Shown here one piece after another: positions 1-8,532 of a stretch of 27,122 nt of DNA. How positions within the stretch are numbered: position 1 is the first letter of the stretch; the number at the start of each line of letters is the position of its first letter. Made by a program: the position numbers and the translations under genes. This stretch comes from CG1-02-35-72 sp036170135 (GTDB taxonomy: Bacteria; Bacteroidota; Bacteroidia; Flavobacteriales; Flavobacteriaceae), in assembly GCA_036170135.1 (NCBI GenBank), contig JAVHOP010000134.1:1-27122 (forward strand), in the 5' to 3' direction. The notes under the pieces were generated by a model. That model had not been told where the DNA came from, searched no databases, and was given only the letters and a program-made list of their open reading frames with translations.

Positions 1-34
1 TATTTAGAAACTCCGAAAAAAATGGCTTGATATA

Positions 35-65
35 AAAAACGCTCTCAAAATTTGAGAGCGTTTTT
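35..65. terminator. bidirectional rho-independent terminator
   Basis: Perfect inverted repeat with arms CGCTCTC (40-46) and GAGAGCG (54-60). It is flanked by A-tract 35-39 on the left and T-tract 61-65 on the right, so it can terminate on either strand. It lies 17 bases past the stop codon of the minus-strand acyl-CoA synthetase gene and most likely ends that transcript. Confidence 0.85.
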
Positions 66-81
66 ACAATCTGCTAAAAAA

Positions 82-3000
82 TTATTTCACCAAAGAACCT
101 TCCATAATAGCTTGCACCACTTCAGGATTTAGCAAAGTAGAAATATCACCCATATTTGAGGTTTCATTTTCTGCAATCTTCCGCAAAATTCGTCGCATAA
201 TTTTTCCTGATCGTGTTTTTGGCAAACCTGGAACAAACTGAATTTTATCCAATTTTGCAATATGCCCAATGGTACGACCAATTAAATCATTGATTTCTTT
301 GCGTAAAGCATCAGGATTTTCGGGAGTATTATATAATATTACATAAGCATACAAGGCATTTCCCTTAATAGGATGCGGATAACCAACAATTGCCGATTCA
401 ACCACATTATTGTGCTCATTGATGATATTTTCTATGGGCGCTGTCCCTAAATTATGTCCAGAAACAATAACCACATCATCAACGCGACCGGTGATTCTGT
501 AATTTCCTTCTAAATCACGCAAAGCGCCATCACCTGTAAAATATTTACCAGGAAAAGCTGAAAAATAAGTCTTTATATAGCGTTCGTGGTCACCATAAAT
601 AGTACGTGCCATCGATGGCCAAGGAAATTTGATACACAAGCTTCCTTCTGCCGGATTTGTATTTTGCTCAACTCCAGCTCCATCGACTAAACAAGGTTGA
701 ACGCCCGGCATAGGACGTGTTGCGAAAGTAGGTCGTGTAGGCGTAACACCTCCAAGCGGAGAAATCATAATACTACCCGTTTCGGTTTGCCACCAAGTAT
801 CTACAATTGGCGCTTTTTGCTTGCCAATTTTATCATCATACCAATGCCAAGCCTCTTCGTTTATGGGTTCTCCAACAGTACCGAGAATTTTTATGGAACT
901 CAAATCATTTTGCTCAGTAAACTCATTTCCCTGTGCTGCCAAAGCCCTGATGGCTGTTGGTGCGGTATAGAATTGATTGACTTTATATTTTTCTACAATT
1001 TGCCAAAAGCGACTAAAATCAGGATAGGAAGGGATTCCTTCAAACATCAAAGTTGTAGCGCCTGCGGCTAAAGGACCATATACAATATAAGAGTGACCTG
1101 TAATCCAACCGATATCAGCTGTACAGAAAAATACATCGCCTTGTTGGTATTGGAATACATTTTTAAAACTGTGAGTAGTTTGAACCATATACCCACCACA
1201 AGTATGAACCATGCCTTTTGGTTTTCCGGTTGAACCAGATGTGTATAATATAAATAAAACATCTTCGGCATCCATAATTTCGGCCGGGCAATTAGCATCT
1301 ACTTTTGCTAATTCATCGTGCCACCAAACATCACGTCCAGCTTTCATAGTAACTGGAGAATCAATGCGTTTTAAAACGATAGCGGTTTCAATTGACGGAC
1401 TTGTTTCTAGCGCTTCGTCGGCAATTTCTTTTAAATCAACAGCTTTACTTCCTCTAAAGACTCCATCGGCAGTTAACAGTACTTTGCAATTAGAATCATT
1501 AATTCTGGTTGATAATGCCACAGCAGAGAATCCGGCAAAAACTACCGAATGTATGGCGCCAATTCTGGCACAAGCCAAAACCGCAATGGCAAGTTCTGGG
1601 ACCATTTGCATATAGATGCAAACCCTATCACCTTTAACTACACCTCTATTTTTTAATACATTGGAGAATTTATTAACTTCTATAGCAAGCTCATTATAGG
1701 TTAAGATTCTATTAGCTTCATTCGGATCGTTTGGTTCCCAAATGATAGCCTTTTCATTTCCACGTTTTGCCAAATGACGGTCGATACAGTTTTCGGTAAT
1801 ATTGAGTTTTGCTCCTTTAAACCATTCAAATTTTGCCCTTTCCCAATCATATTCAACAACTTTATCCCATTTTTTATGCCAGTTAAACGTGTCGGCAATT
1901 TGAGCCCAATAACCTTCTGGGTCGTTTACACTGTGTTGATAAGACTTGTAATATTTAATAAAAGAGTTGATTCTTAAATCTTCGAGTGTTTGTTTTTCTC
2001 TTTCTTCAAGGTGAGCAAATACGCCAATTTGATGCAATTTAAATTCGTGAATAATTTCGTTAATTATTTCAGGGTCATCAATTGTTGAAGGAATAACATA
2101 ATCAACACCATCGGCAATATCTCTCAATAATTTGCGAAGAATTTTGCCAGAACGCGTTTTTGGCAATCGACTAACTATCATTACTTTTCTTAAGGATGCC
2201 ACAGATCCAATGGCTTTTTTAACTTCTTGCACAATGTTGAACTCTAATTCGAAACTAGACACATAATCACCCGATTTTAAAACTACTAACGCCAAAGGCA
2301 ATTGACCTTTTAATTGATCGGCAATACCAAAAACAGCACATTCGGCAACCGATTTATTTGCAGAAACAACTTCCTCCATAGCCGCTGTTGACAAGCGATG
2401 GCCTGCAACATTAATAACATCATCAACGCGTCCGGTAATAAATACATAACCATCTTCATCAATATAACCACCATCACCAGAAAGATAGTAGCCGTCAAAA
2501 CGTTTTAAATAACCATCGATAAAGCGTTGTGTATTTCCCCAAATATCGTAAATATTTCCTGGAGGCAAAGGCAGTTTAACAACTACTAAACCTTCTTTAT
2601 TTGCGCCTAACCGTTTGCCATCTTTATCTAATATTTGCACATTATAACCACTAACAGGTTTTGATGCAGAACCAGGTTTTACTGGCAAGGCTTCAACTCC
2701 CATCATATTAGAAATCATTGGCCAACCAGATTCTGTTTGCCACCAATGGTCAATTACAGGGATTTTTAAATTTTCTTCAAGCCAATGTAAAGTCGCCACA
2801 TCGCAACGTTCGCCGGCTAAGAATTGATATTTTAAGCAACTTAGATCAAATTGTTTTATAAACTCACCTTTGGGATCTTCCTTTTTAATGGCTCTAATAG
2901 CGGTAGGTGCCGTAAACATCACATTTACTTTATGCTCGCTAATAACACGCCAAAATGAGCCTGCATCGGGCGTTTTAATCGGTTTGCCTTCATAAAAAAT

Positions 3001-3906
3001 AGTTGTGTTGCGGTTAAGCAATGGACCGTAAACAATGTAACTATGACCAACTACCCAGCCAACATCTGAAGCTGCCCAATAAGTATCGCCTTCTTCAACG
3101 CCATAAATATATTTCATTGAATATTTTAAAGCGACAGCATAACCACCGGTATCCCGTAAAATACCTTTTGGTTTTCCTGTCGTTCCGGATGTGTATAGGA
3201 TATAAAGTGGGTCGGTGGCTAGCATTTCTACACACGCTACTGGTTCCGATTTTTTTACAAGCTTTTTATAGCTGACATAAATTTCATCTTTATTATTGAT
3301 AGCACCTAGATTTCGTTGATAAACAATGACTTTTTCTGGTTTATGTTTTGCAATGGAAACAGCTTCATCAACCAAAGGTTTATAGGCAATTAATTTATCT
3401 ACTTCCATCCCAGAAGTGGCGGTAATAATTACTTTCGGTTTACAATCATCTATTCTTATGGCCAATTCATTTGGGGCAAATCCACCAAAAACAACCGAAT
3501 GTATGGCGCCAATTCGGGCGCACGCTAACATGCTAAATGCAGCGTGAGGAATCATCGGCATATAAATAATAACCGTATCACCTTTTTTAACACCTAAATC
3601 TCGAAGGCCACCCGCCAAATGTTCAACTTGCTTTTTTACTTCATTAAACGAATAGCTCACTTTTTGTTGAGTAACAGGCGAATCATAAATAATGGCAGTT
3701 TGTTCTCCAAAACCGGCTTCCACATGTTTATCGACTGCCAAATAGCACATGTTTAATTTTCCATCTGCAAACCACCGGTCAAATCCTCTATCATCTTTTG
3801 ATAAAATTGTTGTCGGTTTTTTATACCATTTTAAGTTATTAGATTGTTCTTTCCAAAATTTTTCTGGATTTTCAATACTTTGGTTGTAATGTTCTTGATA
3901 ATTCAT
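82..3906 (-). CDS. fused propionyl-CoA/acetyl-CoA synthetase (AMP-forming), two full modules
   Basis: One uninterrupted 1274-residue frame contains two complete ANL-family acyl-CoA synthetases. Each normally activates a short-chain acid with ATP and CoA via an acyl-AMP. Module 1 (about 1-620) has P-loop YTSGTTGKPKG at 238-248, followed by the RDTGGYAVAL stretch typical of PrpE/ACSS3, WWQTESGW at 388-395, and the C-terminal PKTRSGK with catalytic Lys588. Module 2 (about 646-1274) is a standard Acs, with YTSGSTGKPKG at 888-898, WWQTETG at 1038-1044 and PKTRSGK with Lys1235. Both lysines sit in the motif that is reversibly acetylated in known Acs enzymes. The linker (about 621-645) is charged, and there is no in-frame ATG near the start of module 2. 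Normal family length is about 630-660, so this is a fusion. A terminator follows, and a small membrane gene ends 10 bases upstream. Cytoplasmic acetate and propionate assimilation is inferred. Confidence 0.93.
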   Translation of the reverse strand: MNYQEHYNQSIENPEKFWKEQSNNLKWYKKPTTILSKDDRGFDRWFADGKLNMCYLAVDKHVEAGFGEQTAIIYDSPVTQQKVSYSFNEVKKQVEHLAGGLRDLGVKKGDTVIIYMPMIPHAAFSMLACARIGAIHSVVFGGFAPNELAIRIDDCKPKVIITATSGMEVDKLIAYKPLVDEAVSIAKHKPEKVIVYQRNLGAINNKDEIYVSYKKLVKKSEPVACVEMLATDPLYILYTSGTTGKPKGILRDTGGYAVALKYSMKYIYGVEEGDTYWAASDVGWVVGHSYIVYGPLLNRNTTIFYEGKPIKTPDAGSFWRVISEHKVNVMFTAPTAIRAIKKEDPKGEFIKQFDLSCLKYQFLAGERCDVATLHWLEENLKIPVIDHWWQTESGWPMISNMMGVEALPVKPGSASKPVSGYNVQILDKDGKRLGANKEGLVVVKLPLPPGNIYDIWGNTQRFIDGYLKRFDGYYLSGDGGYIDEDGYVFITGRVDDVINVAGHRLSTAAMEEVVSANKSVAECAVFGIADQLKGQLPLALVVLKSGDYVSSFELEFNIVQEVKKAIGSVASLRKVMIVSRLPKTRSGKILRKLLRDIADGVDYVIPSTIDDPEIINEIIHEFKLHQIGVFAHLEEREKQTLEDLRINSFIKYYKSYQHSVNDPEGYWAQIADTFNWHKKWDKVVEYDWERAKFEWFKGAKLNITENCIDRHLAKRGNEKAIIWEPNDPNEANRILTYNELAIEVNKFSNVLKNRGVVKGDRVCIYMQMVPELAIAVLACARIGAIHSVVFAGFSAVALSTRINDSNCKVLLTADGVFRGSKAVDLKEIADEALETSPSIETAIVLKRIDSPVTMKAGRDVWWHDELAKVDANCPAEIMDAEDVLFILYTSGSTGKPKGMVHTCGGYMVQTTHSFKNVFQYQQGDVFFCTADIGWITGHSYIVYGPLAAGATTLMFEGIPSYPDFSRFWQIVEKYKVNQFYTAPTAIRALAAQGNEFTEQNDLSSIKILGTVGEPINEEAWHWYDDKIGKQKAPIVDTWWQTETGSIMISPLGGVTPTRPTFATRPMPGVQPCLVDGAGVEQNTNPAEGSLCIKFPWPSMARTIYGDHERYIKTYFSAFPGKYFTGDGALRDLEGNYRITGRVDDVVIVSGHNLGTAPIENIINEHNNVVESAIVGYPHPIKGNALYAYVILYNTPENPDALRKEINDLIGRTIGHIAKLDKIQFVPGLPKTRSGKIMRRILRKIAENETSNMGDISTLLNPEVVQAIMEGSLVK

Positions 3907-3916
3907 TTCGTCAAGT

Positions 3917-4129
3917 TTATTTAGTTTTATATAATCTAAACCAACTGGTGTTTAGAATTTTGATTTTTACTAATGCCCAAATTATTAGTAGGGACGCTAA
4001 CCCTACAAAAATTGAGACAAAAAAATGGCCATTAAAAAGTGGCTCAATATAGAATTTAAAATAAAGCGCGATTGCAAAATAAAAGGCAATAAATATATAG
4101 AATGTGATTTTTCCTAATTTGATTTTCAT
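3917..4129 (-). CDS. small two-helix membrane protein, unknown function
   Basis: A 70-residue frame with two hydrophobic segments (about 8-26 and 36-56) separated by a short polar loop. It has a Lys-rich N-terminus and a basic tail, so it is probably an inner-membrane protein with both ends in the cytoplasm. It stops 10 bases before the start of the fused acyl-CoA synthetase on the same strand, so the two are probably cotranscribed. I do not recognise the family. Small membrane proteins beside transporters or metabolic genes are common in this phylum, but no function can be assigned. Support is the open frame, its membrane-like composition and the tight spacing. Confidence 0.55.
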   Translation of the reverse strand: MKIKLGKITFYIFIAFYFAIALYFKFYIEPLFNGHFFVSIFVGLASLLIIWALVKIKILNTSWFRLYKTK

Positions 4130-4385
4130 GTTTTTGGTTTTTATTAGAAGTTAAATAACATCAGAATCTGGATTTTTTGTTGAAAATTATTTATCAAATA
4201 AGGATTTTTTACCATTCATTTTTTTGCTCCTTTTCAATGTCTCAAAATACATATTACTTAATTATCAAAATTTTAAATTATTGAGCTCTCCTATTGAGAT
4301 AAATATTAAAACCCTTTTAACTAATATATGTGCATCACTTATTTTTAGCTCTGTAAAAAGCCATTGATAATTAAGGTTTTTAAAA

Positions 4386-4766
4386 TTACCCATGATGCAA
4401 GGCAATTCTATTTCCTTCCGAATCTAAAAAAACACCCATAAAACCATGTGATGGTGAGATTTGTCTTTTCGGAATTAAAACTTTGCCGCCCGATGCTTCA
4501 ACACGTTTCAATTCGATTGATAAATCACCCGAAAAAGCGGTAAAATAAACCAAAACGCCATCTTGACTTGGTTTGTAATATTCAGAGTGCTTAACCAGGG
4601 CGCCACCACTGCCGATTGTTTTTTCAAAAAAAGGAAAAAAAGCCATTTGCAAACCTCCAAAATCCTGAACTTGAAGATTGATATTAAATACACTTTGGTA
4701 AAAAGCTACCGCACGTTGCATATCTGTTACGGGTATTTCAACCCAACCAATAAGGTTATGATTCAT
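4386..4766 (-). CDS. VOC (glyoxalase/bleomycin resistance) family protein
   Basis: A 126-residue single-unit VOC protein. It opens with the GWVEIPVTDMQRAVAFYQSVF pattern (residues 7-27), in which the first strand is followed by the helix that pairs with the substrate pocket. It ends with FLDSEGNRIALHHG, the usual final strand. The length fits the family. VOC proteins form paired beta-alpha-beta-beta-beta modules that often bind a metal. Members include glyoxalase I, dioxygenases and antibiotic-binding proteins, so the substrate cannot be told from sequence. It starts 11 bases after the stop of the UPF0173 hydrolase gene on the same strand, so the two probably share a transcript. Confidence 0.85.
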   Translation of the reverse strand: MNHNLIGWVEIPVTDMQRAVAFYQSVFNINLQVQDFGGLQMAFFPFFEKTIGSGGALVKHSEYYKPSQDGVLVYFTAFSGDLSIELKRVEASGGKVLIPKRQISPSHGFMGVFLDSEGNRIALHHG

Positions 4767-4777
4767 AATTTTAAAAT

Positions 4778-5230
4778 TTAAACGATTAATGACTCTCCTA
4801 TTTTTAATAGATTTAATTCTTTTCCGTGCTCTTTAAAATAAGAAATCGCTTTTTCATGATTGATTTCTATATATCCAAAGGTGTCAAAATGATATCCTAG
4901 AACACGGTTACAATGTACAAAATCGGCAGCGATACAGGCGCTTTTATAACCCATTGTAAAATTATCGCCCACAGGCAAAACAGCCAAATCGAGTTTGCAT
5001 TTTAGTGGAATTATTTTCATATCGTAAGTCAAAGCGGTATCGCCTGCTATATAAATATTGCCTTCTAAAGTTTCTAAAATAAATCCACCTGGTTGCCCAC
5101 CATAACTACCATCNNNNNNNNNNNNNNNNNNNNNNNNNNNNNNNNNNNNNNNNNNNNNNNNNNNNNNNNNNNNNNNNNNNNNNNNNNNNNNNNNNNNNNN
5201 NNNNNNNNNNNNNAAATAGGTGATTTTCAT
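4778..5230 (-). CDS. UPF0173-type metal-dependent hydrolase (interrupted by assembly gap)
   Basis: Metallo-beta-lactamase-fold hydrolase of the UPF0173 type. The visible C-terminal 111 residues carry the family hallmarks: IYIAGDTALTYDMK, LAVLPVGDNFTMG and LGYHFDTFGYI, supplying the later metal ligands (Asp, His). I place the start at 5230 because MKITY is the typical N-terminus of this family and lies against the right edge of the gap. Reading further upstream to 5323 adds residues with no family resemblance. Known members are about 225 residues but only 116 are visible, so roughly 110 codons, including the HxHxDH metal motif, are hidden in the 100-N gap. The natural substrate of the family is unknown. 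The VOC gene follows on the same strand. Confidence 0.85.
   Translation of the reverse strand: MKITYXXXXXXXXXXXXXXXXXXXXXXXXXXXXXXXXXXDGSYGGQPGGFILETLEGNIYIAGDTALTYDMKIIPLKCKLDLAVLPVGDNFTMGYKSACIAADFVHCNRVLGYHFDTFGYIEINHEKAISYFKEHGKELNLLKIGESLIV
5114..5213. other. assembly gap of 100 N inside UPF0173 gene
   Basis: Exactly 100 N, a standard placeholder length. From the protein family length the true missing sequence should be about 330 bases. To keep the reading frame the real gap should be 1 modulo 3. Confidence 0.95.
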
Positions 5231-5384
5231 AATGCGAAGTATATTAGGTGATACCCTGCAATTTAATAAAATAAATCCATAAAAAAACCACGAATAAGTA
5301 ATTTTCCGTAGTTTCAAACACACAAATAAGTAAGTGTATTTATCAACATTTAATCATACTTATTATGCTTTCAAAAAATTAGAT

Positions 5385-7388
5385 TTATCTTATTACAAAA
5401 GAAATATTAATAAAAATATTTCTTCCCATTCGGGGGATATTTTTCCAATCGGCAAAGGTAGAATAATACCTGTCGAAAATATTTTCCACACCCGATTTTA
5501 CTAAAAATTTGTTGGCGCCCTTATAAAAAACATAAGATGCACTGGCGTTAAAAATAGTATAGGCTTTGGTTTGATCTTCACCGTAATCACTGCTGTAATG
5601 ATGTTGTTTTTCTGCGCCTGACATCTCAAATTCCGCATTAAATAAATTCCTTTTATAATTAAACATCAATTTATATTTAAGCGGACTTATCAACGGTAAA
5701 TTTCCTTTATCTTGATCTTTCCCAGAACTATAACCTAACATCCCGTCTAAATTAATAGCATCAGAAATTGAATATTCCGTAGTTAAATTTGCAGTAAAAA
5801 TAGTGGCATTGTCTAAAGCTGTGTAAACTTTAACGCCGTCGGCACCAATGGTCATTCTGTCAAAATCAGGATTAATTGTTCCAATAATATAATCTGAAAT
5901 ATTAAAATAAGATGCTTCAACTCCCGTTTTAAATTTCTTGCTTGAATAATTTACCGCTGCGTTAAACTCCAATGATTTTTCATTATTTAGATGTGGATTT
6001 CCTATGTAATCATAGTTATCGAAACTGTTGAATAAATAAAATCCATAAGCTTCCGCAACAGAAGGCGCTCTTTCTCCGTAACCAACACTTCCTGAAAATT
6101 GAAATTTAGCTATTTGATGTTGGTATTGTGAGGAAACATTCACTAAAAATCTCTGTTGATTTTTATCCAGATTCGGATAAAATATTTGCAAGCTGTTCAG
6201 GCCAAAATCATCGTCAATAGATTCATCTTGAATACCAATTCTGGCGGTCATTTTTAAATTGCTGTTTTGATTCAATCTAAAATCATCTTCGCCATAAATA
6301 CCGGAATAAAATGTTCGCACATCTGGCCAAGTTAACATAAACATCTCATTTTCATTTGGATCGCTTGGATACATCGTCATTTCAGCCAAGGCTTTATTGT
6401 AATAGGCATTTACATTAAAAAGCATTGAATGTTGGTTTTTTTTAACCTTCATTTTTGAATAAAAGCCATAAGTGTCGCTCCAGCCTGGCATATCCATATG
6501 AATAGGAACATCTGGTCTTTTTGTGTCGTCCATAACGTGCGTAATGGTATTCATATAAAATTTTGTTTCCCACTCACTTATTTGGGAATTTTTACTTTTG
6601 TACTGATAACTCACCGAAGTGATTAAAGCTTTAGCTGAAGAAACATCCATGGTTAATGCTGGGTAACCAACATTTGTGGCTCTATCAAATATGATTGCGC
6701 CAATAATCGCACCATTTTTACTGATTTTTGCGCCTGCCACTGCTGAAATATTGTATTTTTCATATTGAGAATACAATATTTCTTTATTTCCACCAGCCTT
6801 GTAATTATCCGATTTTCTATATATAGCATCTGCATTTAAAAAATATTTATTATTGGAAAAATTTAATTCCGCACTCGCTATTTTCGCATTTCCATTGGTT
6901 TCATAACCAGTATCAAACCCAACATTCAACACTTCCTTATTAAAACTGCTTTTTTGCAATTTTAAATCGATTCCACCACCAATAGTCGAACCATTTTCAG
7001 CGCCTTGCTGTCCAGATTTCACGTGGACTTCTGATAAATTTGAAACATCAACATAAGAAGTTATTGGATCCATTTTATCGGTACAAGCGCCAAATATTTG
7101 CATACCGTCAATAGTAACCGAAATTCTTTCACTTACCATATTGTTAATGGCTGGTTCCCAAGCATAATTACCGCGCTTAATCATCGTAATTTTGTTTGAT
7201 TTCTCTAAATATTCATCAATGGAAGCAACTGGTTTTACCTGATTTTTATTGTTTAAATTTTCCCTATTGACAATTATCACTTCCTTTAATTGCACAATTT
7301 TGGCTGTATCAACAATTTTTTCTTGTGCTGAAATTATTGTGGTAAATAGTGACGAGATTATTAAACCAATTTGAAATTTTCTGATCAT
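5385..7388 (-). CDS. TonB-dependent outer-membrane receptor, copper (OprC/NosA)-like
   Basis: A 667-residue TonB-dependent receptor: signal peptide 1-21, a TonB-box-like stretch around VQLKEVIIV (32-40), a plug to about 150, then a 22-strand-type beta-barrel ending GRNIFINISFVIR. The plug has IDGMQIFGACTDKMDP, where C102 and M106 form a CxxxM pair. The barrel has THVMDDT with an HxM triplet at 284-286. In OprC of Pseudomonas aeruginosa, a CxxxM pair in the plug and an HxM in the barrel together bind copper, and the 'HVMD' motif is typical of that family. Copper import across the outer membrane is therefore the best prediction. A Met-rich loop (IHMDMPGW, 296-303) is nearby. It is last in a three-gene minus-strand group, after the Met/His-rich lipoprotein. 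A hairpin at 7404-7433 lies just upstream of its start. Confidence 0.88.
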   Translation of the reverse strand: MIRKFQIGLIISSLFTTIISAQEKIVDTAKIVQLKEVIIVNRENLNNKNQVKPVASIDEYLEKSNKITMIKRGNYAWEPAINNMVSERISVTIDGMQIFGACTDKMDPITSYVDVSNLSEVHVKSGQQGAENGSTIGGGIDLKLQKSSFNKEVLNVGFDTGYETNGNAKIASAELNFSNNKYFLNADAIYRKSDNYKAGGNKEILYSQYEKYNISAVAGAKISKNGAIIGAIIFDRATNVGYPALTMDVSSAKALITSVSYQYKSKNSQISEWETKFYMNTITHVMDDTKRPDVPIHMDMPGWSDTYGFYSKMKVKKNQHSMLFNVNAYYNKALAEMTMYPSDPNENEMFMLTWPDVRTFYSGIYGEDDFRLNQNSNLKMTARIGIQDESIDDDFGLNSLQIFYPNLDKNQQRFLVNVSSQYQHQIAKFQFSGSVGYGERAPSVAEAYGFYLFNSFDNYDYIGNPHLNNEKSLEFNAAVNYSSKKFKTGVEASYFNISDYIIGTINPDFDRMTIGADGVKVYTALDNATIFTANLTTEYSISDAINLDGMLGYSSGKDQDKGNLPLISPLKYKLMFNYKRNLFNAEFEMSGAEKQHHYSSDYGEDQTKAYTIFNASASYVFYKGANKFLVKSGVENIFDRYYSTFADWKNIPRMGRNIFINISFVIR

Positions 7389-7403
7389 AAAAATGATTAA
7401 TTA

Positions 7404-7433
7404 AGGTCGCCTAATTTTTAAAAAAGGCGACCT
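7404..7433 (-). terminator. hairpin between lipoprotein and receptor genes (attenuator or stabiliser)
   Basis: Perfect 9-bp inverted repeat, AGGTCGCCT (7404-7412) and AGGCGACCT (7425-7433), with a 12-base A/T loop. It is in the 61-base space between the lipoprotein stop and the receptor start and ends about 15 bases before the receptor ATG. The trailing sequence on the minus strand (TTAATTAATCATTTTT) has only a delayed T-tract, so it could be a leaky terminator, an mRNA-processing or stability element, or a translation-control stem. Confidence 0.5.
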
Positions 7434-7449
7434 GCTAAATATTAATTGT

Positions 7450-8295
7450 TTAAAATTCCAATTCCAAAAACAAAGTGCTCGCTTCATTTAAGTCGGTAAC
7501 GGATTCTCCTTTTAAAATTTCATTGTTTTGATTGCGCAACATTAAATTGAGTTTCCAATAGCCTGTCATTGTTAACGATAGTTTCCCATCATACATTTTT
7601 GTAGTTGCATTATAAACCATATCCTGATTGTTTGGAGAAGAATGATTTCCCATACTTGGCATACGAGGGTCTAAATTTATTTTAAAATTTTCGACTACCG
7701 GAAAACTCATCATATTTTCCATTTTGTATAATCCAACTATTATATCATTTATTTTAACCTTAGGATTTTGTGGTTCAATAAGCGCTAAAATGTATTTCAC
7801 ACCGTCAATACCTGTTACAGCCGTAACTGTTTTCTTGGCTGAAGCAGGAACGCCGATATAGTCATTAGCTTGATAAGCAATGCCATTAATTGTATAATTA
7901 AACGTTAAGTCCCATTTCTCCATTTCATTTTCTGCCATTTGAAAAACAATAAATCCGTTGTAAACATTTTGCATATCAGCAACTTTTACAAGGTCAGATT
8001 TTGGGCAAGAATGAGACATAGAAGCCATATGCATTATTGGCTTCCATGTAAATACAGCATTTTCAATAAACGCTTGAGTACTTTTATCTTTTATTCTGAT
8101 GGTGATGTTATTATAACCCTGAACCAATGTGCCACTTTTTGTATAAACTTCAATGGTATGGTTATCATTAGAAATTTCTTGGACTTTAATCAAATCCTGA
8201 ACTTCATTGATTGGAGCAATATCGTTATTACCAACCGAACAAGACATTGTTGTAAGAACTAAAATTGCCGGTAAAATATATTTTAATAATTTCAT
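7450..8295 (-). CDS. lipoprotein with two Met/His-rich YtkA/FixH-like domains, probable copper carrier
   Basis: I start at the ATG at 8295, which gives 281 residues beginning MKLLKYILPAILVLTTMSC, a signal peptide with a lipobox ending in Cys19. The frame stays open to 8370, but the extra 25 residues would bury the signal. Two similar immunoglobulin-like halves follow (about 45-145 and 165-281). Each has a Met/His-rich turn, MHMASMSHSCP at 88-98 and MPSMGNHSSP at 212-221. Met/His motifs of this kind are used in periplasmic copper proteins, and the 'MPSMG' pattern is typical of YtkA-like domains. It is probably a periplasm-facing or surface lipoprotein that binds copper delivered to or from the TonB-dependent receptor encoded next on the same strand. 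I did not recognise a specific named family. Confidence 0.8.
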   Translation of the reverse strand: MKLLKYILPAILVLTTMSCSVGNNDIAPINEVQDLIKVQEISNDNHTIEVYTKSGTLVQGYNNITIRIKDKSTQAFIENAVFTWKPIMHMASMSHSCPKSDLVKVADMQNVYNGFIVFQMAENEMEKWDLTFNYTINGIAYQANDYIGVPASAKKTVTAVTGIDGVKYILALIEPQNPKVKINDIIVGLYKMENMMSFPVVENFKINLDPRMPSMGNHSSPNNQDMVYNATTKMYDGKLSLTMTGYWKLNLMLRNQNNEILKGESVTDLNEASTLFLELEF

Positions 8296-8532
8296 ATTTT
8301 TGATTTTTATAATTTTTGAATTTTGAATTTTAATTATTGGACAGTCGGAAATAGTTTCTATTTTATCCAAAATACCACCATCGCAGATTGACTGTCTTCT
8401 ATTGCACAGCTCAACACTTTTTTACGAAAAATGAAGCTGAGAATTTGTTAACATTTAAATCATAACAACACTTAGTAATTTATGTATTGTCACGACTTTA
8501 TCGTTTACATTTAAAAAAATAGTAAATGAAAT

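Noticed and set aside
697..1977. Several plus-strand frames inside the acyl-CoA synthetase gene
   Set aside because: They lie antisense to a strongly conserved coding region and encode no recognisable protein.
4508..4781. Short frames on both strands over the VOC gene
   Set aside because: Overlap a clear VOC-family gene, with low-complexity or unrecognisable translations.
5231..5323. Extension of the UPF0173 frame upstream to 5323
   Set aside because: The extra N-terminal residues have no family resemblance, while MKITY at 5230 is the typical start of this family.
8296..8370. 25-residue N-terminal extension of the Met/His lipoprotein
   Set aside because: It would place a polar Lys/Ile-rich stretch in front of a normal lipoprotein signal. 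The ATG at 8295 gives a standard signal and lipobox.
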